Shown in pieces: positions 1-5,866 of a stretch of 8,747 bases of DNA. The translations under genes were made by a program, and so were the position numbers. The notes below the pieces were generated by a model, which had not been told where the DNA came from, made no database searches, and saw only the letters and a list, made by a program, of their open reading frames with translations. This stretch comes from Gammaproteobacteria bacterium (GTDB lineage: Bacteria; Pseudomonadota; Gammaproteobacteria; S012-40), in assembly GCA_015491615.1 (NCBI GenBank), contig WFVN01000025.1, positions 1 to 8,747 on the forward strand, read 5' to 3'. Positions within the stretch are counted from its first letter, which is position 1. Every line of letters starts with the position of its first letter.

Positions 1-372
1 ATCCAGGGCGGCGGCTTTGACACCAACCTGCAAAAGCGCCCCACCGACGCGCCCATCCCCAACGAGGCGAGCAACGGCCTGAGCAACCTGCGCGGCACCA
101 TCGCCATGGCGCGCACCGCCGATCCCCACTCGGCCACCGCCCAATTCTTCATCAACGTGGTGGACAACAAATTCCTCGACTACCGCGCCCCCACCACCCG
201 CGGCTGGGGCTACTGCGTCTTCGGACGCGTGGTGGACGGCATGGACGTGGTGGACAAGATCCGCCGCATCCCCACCGGCCCCGCCGGCCCCTTCGCCAAG
301 GATGCCCCGCGCATCCCCGTGGTCATCGAGCGCGCCGAGATCGTCACCCCGGCGGCGGCGAACGCCGGCTGA
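1..372 (+). CDS. ppiB: Peptidyl-prolyl cis-trans isomerase B (cyclophilin), 5' truncated by the window edge
   Basis: Cyclophilin-type prolyl isomerase, which speeds cis-trans isomerisation of Xaa-Pro bonds during protein folding. The frame is open from base 1, and 123 codons are visible before TGA at 370-372. The start, roughly the first 50 residues judged against E. coli PpiB, lies left of the window. Family hallmarks read in order: IQGGGF at the very beginning, NEASNGLSNLRGTIAMAR, the HSATAQFFINVVDN core with the substrate-pocket Gln-Phe-Phe, then GWGYCVFGRVVDGMDVVDKI. No signal peptide can be judged because the N-terminus is missing, but the sequence follows the cytoplasmic PpiB type rather than PpiA. 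The C-terminal tail is Ala-rich (TPAAANAG). Its stop codon shares one base with the lpxH start, and ppiB-lpxH is the same pair as in E. coli, so co-transcription is likely. Confidence 0.96.
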   Translation: MQGGGFDTNLQKRPTDAPIPNEASNGLSNLRGTIAMARTADPHSATAQFFINVVDNKFLDYRAPTTRGWGYCVFGRVVDGMDVVDKIRRIPTGPAGPFAKDAPRIPVVIERAEIVTPAAANAG

Positions 373-1100
373 TGGGCACCCTGTTCGTCTCCGACCTGCA
401 CCTGGACCCGGCCCGCCCCCACACCCTCGCCCAGTTCCTGGAACTGCTGGCGGCGCCGCCGGATCCGGTGGAGCGCCTCTACATCCTCGGCGACTTGTTC
501 GAGGCCTGGATCGGTGACGACGCCGTCCCCGAACACCTCGCCCCCCTGGAAGCGGCCCTCGCCCGTCTGGCCGACGCCGGCGCCCGCATCTTCTTCCAGC
601 ACGGCAACCGCGACTTCCTCCTCGGGCCGGACTACGCCCGCCGCCTGCACACCGAACTCCTGCCGGAGGCCGCCGTCATCGACCTTTACGGACGCCCCGC
701 CCTGCTCATGCACGGCGACGCCCTCTGCATCGACGACGACGAATACCAACGCTTCCGCGCCCTGGTGCGCGATCCCGCCTGGCAGGCCCGCGTCCTCGCC
801 CTCCCCGTCCCCGAGCGCCTCGCCCTGGCAGCCGAACTGCGTGAGACCAGCCGCGCCGCCAACCAGACCAAGACCGAAGACATCATGGACGTGAACCCTG
901 GGGAAGTGCGCCGCGTCATGGAAGAACACGGAGTGGACCTGCTCATCCACGGCCACACCCACCGCCCCGGCCGCCACCGCATCCCCCTGGCGCGAGGGGT
1001 AGGGGAACGCATCGTCCTGGGCGACTGGCACCACGGCCCCAGCCACCTCTACTGGCATCCGGACAACGGCCCCCGCCTCCAGGACCCGCGCCTGGCCTGA
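372..1100 (+). CDS. lpxH: UDP-2,3-diacylglucosamine diphosphatase LpxH (lipid A biosynthesis)
   Basis: Peripheral inner-membrane calcineurin-like hydrolase. It splits UDP-2,3-diacylglucosamine into lipid X and UMP, the fourth step of the Raetz lipid A pathway. The protein is 242 residues, normal for LpxH. All expected metal-binding motifs are present: SDLHLD (D8, H10), GDLFEAWIGDD (D41), GNRDF (N79), MHGD (H114) and GHTHRP (H195, H197). These positions coincide with those known for the E. coli enzyme, so it should be an active Mn-dependent LpxH rather than LpxG or LpxI. The ATG at 372 overlaps the ppiB TGA by one base. No good Shine-Dalgarno sequence precedes it, which suggests translation coupled to ppiB. 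The stop at 1098-1100 is followed by the hairpin at 1119-1146, which mainly serves the opposing tRNA gene but could also stop this transcript. The gene marks the organism as a lipopolysaccharide producer. Confidence 0.97.
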   Translation: MGTLFVSDLHLDPARPHTLAQFLELLAAPPDPVERLYILGDLFEAWIGDDAVPEHLAPLEAALARLADAGARIFFQHGNRDFLLGPDYARRLHTELLPEAAVIDLYGRPALLMHGDALCIDDDEYQRFRALVRDPAWQARVLALPVPERLALAAELRETSRAANQTKTEDIMDVNPGEVRRVMEEHGVDLLIHGHTHRPGRHRIPLARGVGERIVLGDWHHGPSHLYWHPDNGPRLQDPRLA

Positions 1101-1110
1101 CCCCCGCGCA

Positions 1111-1150
1111 CACGAAAAAGGCCGGTGGCAATGATGCCACCGGCCTCGTG
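1111..1150 (-). terminator. Rho-independent terminator downstream of tRNA-Lys, in the convergent gap with lpxH
   Basis: A perfect 12-bp inverted repeat pairs 1119-1130 with 1135-1146 around a 4-base loop. Read on the minus strand, the stem ends in a run of T (complement of the A run 1115-1119) and then CGTG, giving a classical intrinsic terminator beginning 8 bases past the tRNA 3' end. On the plus strand the stem is followed only by CGTGTTCT, a poor U-tract, so termination of lpxH here would be weaker. Terminator strength is inferred from stem and T-run, not measured. Confidence 0.88.
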
Positions 1151-1153
1151 TTC

Positions 1154-1229
<76 letters not shown>

Positions 1230-1266
1230 GAAGAGCCAGGAATTACACCACGATTCGACAACAGCA

Positions 1267-1719
1267 TCAAGAGCCCACGGTACGCGTGAGGAAACGATCC
1301 AACTGGTCCGCGAAGGCCTTGCGATCGGCGGCGCCCAGGGGGGCCGAACCACCGGTCTCCACCCCGCTGGCGCGCAGGGTATCGAGGAAATCGCGCATGG
1401 ACAGGCGCGGCTTGATGTTGTCCTCGGTGAGGCGTTCACCACGGGGTGTGAGCACCACCGCTCCCCGCTCAATGGCCTGGGCCGCCAAGGGGATGTCCTG
1501 GGTCACCAGCAGATCACCGGGGGACACCCGTTCCACCAGGTAGTCGTCGGCCACATCGAAGCCCGCCACCACGCGCACCAAGCGGATGTGCGCTTCGGCG
1601 GGCACCGCCATGGCGTGGTTGGCCACCAGCGTCAGGGGCAGGCCGGTGCGCCGGGCGGCACGGAACAGGATCTCCTTGATGGGCCCCGGGCAGGCATCGG
1701 CATCCACCCAGAGGTGCAT
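1267..1719 (-). CDS. yaiI: YaiI/YqxD family protein (UPF0178, DUF188)
   Basis: A 150-residue member of the UPF0178 family, whose biochemical role is not established; the fold has been likened to PIN-type nucleases. Visible hallmarks are the N-terminal WVDADACPGPIKEILFRAA, VANH near residue 33, VVAGFDVADDYLVE, GDLLVTQDIPLA, LTPRGE and the C-terminal MRDFLDTLRASG. The Asp-rich VDADACP start and the TQDIPLA motif carry the acidic residues expected for metal binding. The frame stays open 20 codons further upstream, but the family begins at the MHLWVDADACP methionine. That ATG overlaps the phnA TGA as TGATG and has an AGAAGG Shine-Dalgarno sequence 4 bases ahead. Translation is therefore probably coupled to phnA, whose reading frame is itself disturbed upstream. 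The stop lies 37 bases before tRNA-Lys. Confidence 0.93.
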   Translation of the reverse strand: MHLWVDADACPGPIKEILFRAARRTGLPLTLVANHAMAVPAEAHIRLVRVVAGFDVADDYLVERVSPGDLLVTQDIPLAAQAIERGAVVLTPRGERLTEDNIKPRLSMRDFLDTLRASGVETGGSAPLGAADRKAFADQLDRFLTRTVGS

Positions 1720-2058
1720 CAGGCCTTCTTCACGAACTGGGACTTGAGCCCCATGGCACCGATGCCGGGGATCTTGCAATCGATGTCGTGGTCGCCCTCC
1801 ACCAGGCGAATGTTCTTCACCTTGGTGTCCACCTTCACCACCGCCGAGCTGCCCTTCACCTTCAGGTCCTTGATGACGATCACCGTGTCCCCGTCGGCCA
1901 AAGGGTTGCCGTGGGCATCACGCACCACCGGCCCACTCTCGGCGGGCGCCTCCTCCGCCATGGGCCACTCGTGGGCACACTCGGGGCAGATCCAACTGGG
2001 GCCGTCGGCATAGACGTTAAGGGGAATCGCACTGGGGGCAGGGAGGGGTATCGTTCAT
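1719..2058 (-). pseudogene. phnA: PhnA/YjdM-family zinc-ribbon protein, frame split by one extra base
   Basis: Homologue of E. coli YjdM (formerly PhnA), a small zinc-ribbon protein historically linked to alkylphosphonate use; its real function is uncertain. The C-terminal domain is intact and highly conserved: ADGDTVIVIKDLKVKGSS, TKVKNIRLVEGDHDIDCKIPG, and the end LKSQFVKKA. The N-terminal ribbon is split between two frames. From ATG 2058 the sequence reads MNDTPPCPQCDSP and then meets TAA at 2017-2019. In the neighbouring frame NVYADGPSWICPECAHEW runs straight into the conserved domain. Removing one base near 2019-2024 gives a CxxC-13 residues-CxxC spacing identical to E. coli and a protein of 112 residues. 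The 2058 start has an AGGTGA ribosome site at 2063-2068. An 80-residue product starting at ATG 1961 is possible but would lack all four zinc cysteines. Sequence error, true inactivation and +1 recoding cannot be separated here. The stop overlaps the yaiI start. Confidence 0.85.
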
Positions 2059-2062
2059 GGCG

Positions 2063-2068
2063 TCACCT
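2063..2068 (-). promoter_or_regulatory. Ribosome binding site that fixes the phnA start at 2058
   Basis: On the minus strand AGGTGA lies 4 bases before ATG 2056-2058. The ATG at 1959-1961, which opens the longest uninterrupted frame, falls within the conserved zinc-ribbon/linker region (CPECAHEWPM). The 2058 start is therefore the ancestral one, and the gene must be read through a frame change. Confidence 0.7.
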
Positions 2069-2092
2069 AGAAAGGGCGCGCCATTCTAACTC

Positions 2093-3035
2093 TCATACCC
2101 CCACCGCCGCCAGGGCTACCGCCACCGCCTGCAAGGACAGGGATGCCGTCCGTCTCCAGGCGGCCCGCCGGCGCACCGTACGGGCTTCTCCCTCCAAGCG
2201 GACCTGTAGCACCTCACCCAGATGGTCGAGCAAGGCAAAATTGTGCCGAATGGCCTCCGTCCCCTGGGCAAAGAAGGCCTCCGGCGCTACCCGAATCGTC
2301 GCATTCCAACAGATCCACTCGTAAGAGGTCGAGAAAACGACGGGTGCTTTCCGCCGCCGTCTGATAGAGACGCGCCGCCTCGCCGGAGAGCCCTGCCAAA
2401 TAGGCGTGGTAGGAACGACTCACCCGTTCAGCCTTGTCCAATAAATACTGCAAACGCACCCGGCTGACGGTATCGCACTGGCCACGTGCAGCCACGCCAG
2501 TGCCGATCCCCCGTGCCTGACCCAGGGCCTCGCACACCTGCGGCAAAGCGAGCACCAAAATACGGGCGACATCATCGGCGTCCGGTTCCTCCGGCAACAA
2601 GCCTGCCGCCTCACCCACATCCTCCATGAGATACAACAGCTCGCGAATGAGCTCGGTGTGGCGGCGAAAGCTCTCCTCCGCAGCCATGCCATCCAGTTCC
2701 GCCTTGAGCCGGGACCACGCCCGATCCATCGCCCGGCAACGATCCGCCACCTCCCATGGGTCACCACCCTCGGCGAGCCGGCGAACCACCGCCATGCCCG
2801 CATCCACCGCCGCCTGCGTTTGGGTCAGCTCGGCACGGAAACCGTCGTTGCCTTGGAGCACGGCATTGGCCAGGCCGCGATGCTGTGGCAAGCGCTCAAG
2901 CAACTCCCGCAGGGCACGGATGTCCGACAATCCCTGCAGGGACCGCTGGGCACTCTCTTGGCGCTGAGATGCGGGATAGATGGAAACCCCGACCAACATC
3001 AGAACCTCAGCGGGAATGAACAGCATCGGGTTCAT
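2093..3035 (-). pseudogene. Membrane-tethered NIT-like (nitrate/nitrite-sensing-like) helical protein, frameshifted near its 3' end
   Basis: Family assignment is tentative. Residues 5-20 form a hydrophobic N-terminal segment (FIPAEVLMLVGV). A long helical region follows with two RG motifs typical of NIT-type domains: LPQHRGLANAVLQGND (about 49-64) and LGQARGIGTGVAARG (about 171-185), each followed by a long helix. In frame zero the protein loses sense after RVDLLE and ends at 2214. Skipping one G of the pair at 2306-2307 restores RVDLLNATIRVAPEAFFAQGTEAIRHNF, the pattern expected in this family. It then runs to a stop at 2093-2095, giving 313 residues that end in an Arg-rich stretch and a last hydrophobic segment (296-313). 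Arg residues on the inner side of both hydrophobic ends suggest that the domain faces the cytoplasm. The ATG at 3035 overlaps the MCP stop as ATGA and has GGAGG 7 bases upstream. No output domain is present. The pairing with an MCP suggests a separate sensory subunit. It could still be expressed if the shift is a sequence error. Confidence 0.6.
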
Positions 3036-4153
3036 CGGTTCGCCTCCTCACCCACCGCGCCTTCCGCCAGCTTGCGCAAATAATCCGCCGTGACCTCCAA
3101 ATCCACGATCTGCGCCCGCTCTGCCTGGGCCCGCTGCTCGAATTCGCCCATGTGGCGGGCGATCTCCCGGATGGCCGCAGCCTGCTGGACCAAGGCCTCG
3201 CTGATGGCGACGATCATCTCCTGAGTGCGCCCGGCGCTCTCGCGAATCCGCTGCAGATCCGCCTTCGCCGAACTACTCAGGTCCACCGCCCCCTGCACGT
3301 CCTCGGTCACCCCGCTCATATTGCGCACCACCGCATCCACCTCCTCCTGGATGACCCGGATGCGCTCGCCCACCTGATTGGCCGCCTCGTGTGAGCGACC
3401 GGCCAGGGTCCGGACCTCGTCCGCCACCACCGCGAATCCCCGACCCTGCTCACCGGCCCGCGCCGCCTCGATGGCCGCGTTGAGGGCCAGCAAATTGGTC
3501 TGTTCGGCGATCCCCTCGATAGTGGAAATGATGGAACCGATCTGCTGAGAACGATCACCGAGACGGGCGATGGCCTCCGACGAGCTAGCCACCAGATCCG
3601 CTACCGCCTGGATCCGTTCTACTGCCTGCTCCACCACCGCCGCGCCGTCACTGGCCAAACGGCTAGACTCCTCGGCGCACTCCCGCGTCTTCAGGTCCTG
3701 CTCTTCACTCTCACTGACGTTACCCGTCAGTTCTTCCACCGCCGAGGCGATGCCGCTCACCGCCATCTGCTGTTCCTCAGCCCCTTGGTTGCTAGCCCGC
3801 GCCATCTTCCCCAAGGCCCGGGCGGTATTGCCCACCTCCTCACCGGCCGCCGACAGGCGCTCCGCCCGCCGACGGGCCTCACGTGCGGCCCGCCGCCACA
3901 TTCTAGCCACTTCGTCCGCACCCATTCGCTCGGCACACCAGGAGGCCGAAGCCAACGAAAATCCGATCACAAAAGACACGGACAAAAACACCAACACACC
4001 CTGGGCATGGGCTGCCACACCCTGGGGCGCACGAGCCAGGGCCACTCCCACGACGAGTAAAGGGAAAAGCGCCGATGCCGCCACCAAGGCATTGCGACGA
4101 CCAGAGTCCAGACGCCCCATCCAGGGGCCCAACAAACGGCAGGGACCTCGCAT
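3032..4153 (-). CDS. Methyl-accepting chemotaxis protein with two transmembrane helices and no periplasmic or HAMP domain
   Basis: A 373-residue chemoreceptor expected to signal to CheA/CheW at the cell pole. A basic N-terminus (MRGPCRLLGPWMGRLDSGRR) is followed by a membrane helix at about 21-41, a loop of only about 10 residues, and a second helix at about 51-70. An Arg/Glu-rich cytoplasmic coiled coil follows. The signalling tip is canonical at about 213-255: IEGIAEQTNLLALNAAIEAARAGE.. with GRGFAVVADEVRTLAGRS. Long heptad helices flank it. No HAMP domain, no ligand-binding domain and no C-terminal CheR/CheB-binding pentapeptide are seen. I prefer the ATG at 4153 because GGAGG (4160-4164) sits 6 bases ahead. 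The longer frame from 4222 would place the sigma-28-like promoter inside the gene and add an atypical Cys/Gly/Arg-rich leader. The stop overlaps the start of the NIT-like gene by four bases (ATGA), so the two are probably translated together. The input signal may come from that partner or from the membrane or cytoplasm. Confidence 0.93.
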   Translation of the reverse strand: MRGPCRLLGPWMGRLDSGRRNALVAASALFPLLVVGVALARAPQGVAAHAQGVLVFLSVSFVIGFSLASASWCAERMGADEVARMWRRAAREARRRAERLSAAGEEVGNTARALGKMARASNQGAEEQQMAVSGIASAVEELTGNVSESEEQDLKTRECAEESSRLASDGAAVVEQAVERIQAVADLVASSSEAIARLGDRSQQIGSIISTIEGIAEQTNLLALNAAIEAARAGEQGRGFAVVADEVRTLAGRSHEAANQVGERIRVIQEEVDAVVRNMSGVTEDVQGAVDLSSSAKADLQRIRESAGRTQEMIVAISEALVQQAAAIREIARHMGEFEQRAQAERAQIVDLEVTADYLRKLAEGAVGEEANR

Positions 4154-4159
4154 CCTTCG

Positions 4160-4164
4160 CCTCC
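4160..4164 (-). promoter_or_regulatory. Ribosome binding site that decides the MCP start
   Basis: Minus-strand GGAGG followed by 6 bases and ATG 4151-4153. The upstream alternative at 4220-4222 has only AAGG 7 bases before it. With the promoter-like elements at 4184-4211 this makes 4153 the better start. Confidence 0.7.
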
Positions 4165-4183
4165 GTTCCTGGGTGCCACCCCC

Positions 4184-4211
4184 ATTTCGGCACTCCACTT
4201 TGCACCCTTTA
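4184..4211 (-). promoter_or_regulatory. Putative sigma-28 (FliA) promoter for the MCP gene
   Basis: On the minus strand TAAAGGGT (4211-4204), a 12-base spacer and GCCGAAAT (4191-4184) are seen. The enterobacterial FliA consensus is TAAAGTTT-N11-GCCGATAA, so each half matches 6 of 8 bases but the spacer is one base longer than ideal. Transcription would start near 4177, leaving a short leader with the GGAGG site before ATG 4153. Chemoreceptor genes are commonly under FliA, which supports the call. The spacer keeps confidence moderate. Confidence 0.5.
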
Positions 4212-4237
4212 ACCCAGTGCATCGATCAACCTTGACC

Positions 4238-4264
4238 TAAAGCCTACCCAAACCCTACCGATAG
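4238..4264 (+). promoter_or_regulatory. Putative sigma-28 (FliA) promoter for the HD-GYP gene
   Basis: TAAAGCCT (4238-4245), exactly 11 bases, then ACCGATAG (4257-4264). Against TAAAGTTT-N11-GCCGATAA this matches 6 of 8 bases in each half, including the full TAAAG and CCGATA cores, with ideal spacing. Transcription would begin about 7 bases after the -10 element, giving a leader of roughly 55-60 bases before ATG 4328. A TTGACC overlapping the -35 element could serve sigma-70, but its -10 partner is poor. The call is by eye and untested. Confidence 0.68.
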
Positions 4265-4316
4265 AGGGGTAAATAAATCGTCACTAACATTGTGGATTAG
4301 GGTAGACACGACTTGC

Positions 4317-4322
4317 AGGAGG
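4317..4322 (+). promoter_or_regulatory. Ribosome binding site that decides the HD-GYP start
   Basis: AGGAGG lies 5 bases before ATG 4328-4330. The frame is open upstream to a TTG at 4313, but that codon would place this near-perfect ribosome site inside the coding region, so 4328 is chosen. Confidence 0.8.
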
Positions 4323-4327
4323 CATCC

Positions 4328-5527
4328 ATGAACTTCGACTTTCCCATCGAAACCTCTTCCCAGGCCTATGGCGAATTCCTGGACGACTACGCCGAGGCCC
4401 ATCAGGAAATGGAAAACGCCGCCGTCCGCCTAGAATGCCATCCGGAAGACCCCAGCCCCCTGCAAGAAGTGGTCGCCCAACTGGACACCTTGCGCATCGG
4501 CGCCACCAAACTGAGCCTCACCCCCCTGACGGAAAGCCTGGACGACGCCATCACCGCATTCGAACGCATCGCCCGATGGGGCGCCTGTCCACCCCGCCTG
4601 GGCGAGTTCATCCTCCTCTTCATCGACCGGGTGAGCCTCCTCGTACGCGAGGCGGAGCGCAACCGGGCGCTGGACATGCGCAAGACCCAACACCTCCTGG
4701 TCGCCCTGCAACACCTCGTCCTCGCCCAATCCCCCGACGAACTGGACGAACGCACGGGGAAGGCCATCGAAGCCATCACTCGCGAGATCTACGAAAACCT
4801 CGGTGAAAAAACAGCCGATGACGTCCTGTTCTTCGACGACGAAAGCGAGCCCCAACCCCCACAGGCGGTGCCCGAGATCCATGTTCCCAAGGCCGCATGC
4901 AACCCTCTCGCCGAGGCCGACGCCTACATCGCCCAACAACCCCAGAGTGAACTCTGGCGCTGCCTCGCCGAGACGACCGACGGCACGCTTTTCCCAAACA
5001 GCCACGCCGCCTTCACCCTGCGCCTCGTCCTCGCCATCAATTTCCTCGACGGCGAACCCCTGGATAGTGAGGCCCTCTACCTCGGTGCCTGCCTGCACGA
5101 CACCGCCTTACCCCATCGCAACCACTGGGAAAACGCCGACCCCGAGGCCCTCCACGATCACCCCCTCCGCGCCGCCCGCCTGGTGGAAACACTCGAAGGG
5201 CCAGAGACCGCCCGCGACCTCGTCCTTCACCACCATGAACTTCTCAACGGCAGCGGTTACCCCCACGGCTTGAAGGGTGATGCCATCTCCGACGCCGGTC
5301 GCCTCATGGCCATCGTGGATACCTTCCACACCCTCATGGAAAACCGCGGCAACCGCCCCTGCCGCCGCAACCTCATCCGCGCCCTCGCAGAGATCAACGC
5401 TAGCGCCGGCGCCCTTTTCGATCGGCGCTGGGTCACCCTGTTCAACCGCTGTATCCGCGACCACTGGATCCCCGAACAAAATGATTCCGCCGACACCAGA
5501 CACTTCGGTTCGTCCACCCGAGGATGA
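4328..5527 (+). CDS. HD-GYP domain protein (probable c-di-GMP phosphodiesterase) with degenerate HPt-like N-terminal domain
   Basis: A 399-residue soluble protein with no membrane segments. Residues about 10-110 are helical and resemble a histidine phosphotransfer (HPt) domain. The place where HPt proteins carry the phospho-accepting His (HxxKG) reads LDTLRIGATKLSL here, so Asp53 stands in for His and phosphotransfer is unlikely. An acidic, proline-rich linker lies near 165-195. The HD-GYP domain (about 205-385) has H226, HD at 257-258, H278, HHE at 302-304, GSGYP at 308-312 and D331, which covers the core metal ligands and the GYP motif. Two departures are visible. The usual HDIGK is HDTALP, losing the lysine, and the Asp of HHExxDGxGYP is Asn307. 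Members hydrolyse c-di-GMP; activity here is likely but not certain. The gene diverges from the MCP gene behind a sigma-28-like promoter, which fits a role in motility control. It could alternatively be a catalytically weak c-di-GMP or protein-binding regulator. Confidence 0.88.
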   Translation: MNFDFPIETSSQAYGEFLDDYAEAHQEMENAAVRLECHPEDPSPLQEVVAQLDTLRIGATKLSLTPLTESLDDAITAFERIARWGACPPRLGEFILLFIDRVSLLVREAERNRALDMRKTQHLLVALQHLVLAQSPDELDERTGKAIEAITREIYENLGEKTADDVLFFDDESEPQPPQAVPEIHVPKAACNPLAEADAYIAQQPQSELWRCLAETTDGTLFPNSHAAFTLRLVLAINFLDGEPLDSEALYLGACLHDTALPHRNHWENADPEALHDHPLRAARLVETLEGPETARDLVLHHHELLNGSGYPHGLKGDAISDAGRLMAIVDTFHTLMENRGNRPCRRNLIRALAEINASAGALFDRRWVTLFNRCIRDHWIPEQNDSADTRHFGSSTRG

Positions 5528-5732
5528 AATCAACGCGCCTCTGGCACGGCCCCCTGAACCGCTCCGGAGTCCGCAACATATCCCCAAGCTCCGCTTGGCA
5601 CGGCAGATGGGCGATCTTCGCTTGGCCCGGTAGGTTTGGGCGTACCTGCCCCGCCGCTCTGGGTTCGTTCGCCACCAGGAAGAATTGGTTGCCGGAATGG
5701 GGCTAGGGTTAGAAACTTGCCTTCAAGTCACG
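5528..5732. other. Intergenic stretch without a gene; small hairpin and a 15-base imperfect direct repeat
   Basis: No credible coding region was found on either strand; the short open frames here lack ribosome sites and family features. The perfect inverted repeat CCAAGC-TCC-GCTTGG lies at 5584-5598. The block CGCTTGGCACGGCAG at 5592-5606 recurs as CGCTTGGCCCGGTAG at 5619-5633 (13 of 15 identical, 27 bases apart). The upstream CCAAGC could pair with either GCTTGG. This is probably a long 3' untranslated region of the HD-GYP transcript; a function as small RNA or mRNA processing site is speculative. Confidence 0.5.
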
Positions 5733-5758
5733 AAAAAAGGGCCAAACGGCCCTTTTTT
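5733..5758. terminator. Symmetrical bidirectional Rho-independent terminator
   Basis: Six A, GGGCC, the loop AAAC, GGCCC, six T. The 5-bp G+C stem extends through the A/T runs to 11 bp. The T run follows on both strands, so it can end the plus-strand HD-GYP transcript and the minus-strand guaB-guaA-tadA-tRNA-Ser transcript, whose tRNA ends only 6 bases away. Confidence 0.92.
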
Positions 5759-5764
5759 CACGAT

Positions 5765-5855
<91 letters not shown>

Positions 5856-5866
5856 GTGGGGAGGCG

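Noticed and set aside
2290..2320. Programmed frameshifting in the NIT-like gene
   Set aside because: No slippery heptamer, no stop at the shift point and no SD-like stimulator. A simple one-base gain explains it.
4154..4222. Longer MCP start at ATG 4222
   Set aside because: Weak ribosome site, an unusual leader peptide, and it covers the sigma-28-like promoter. GGAGG before ATG 4153 is better.
4430..5098. 222-codon minus-strand open frame opposite the HD-GYP gene
   Set aside because: Mirror of the HD-GYP coding pattern, without start signal or family features.
5528..5732. Small protein gene in the gap after the HD-GYP gene
   Set aside because: Open frames here lack ribosome sites, and the better ones run into the terminator or tRNA.
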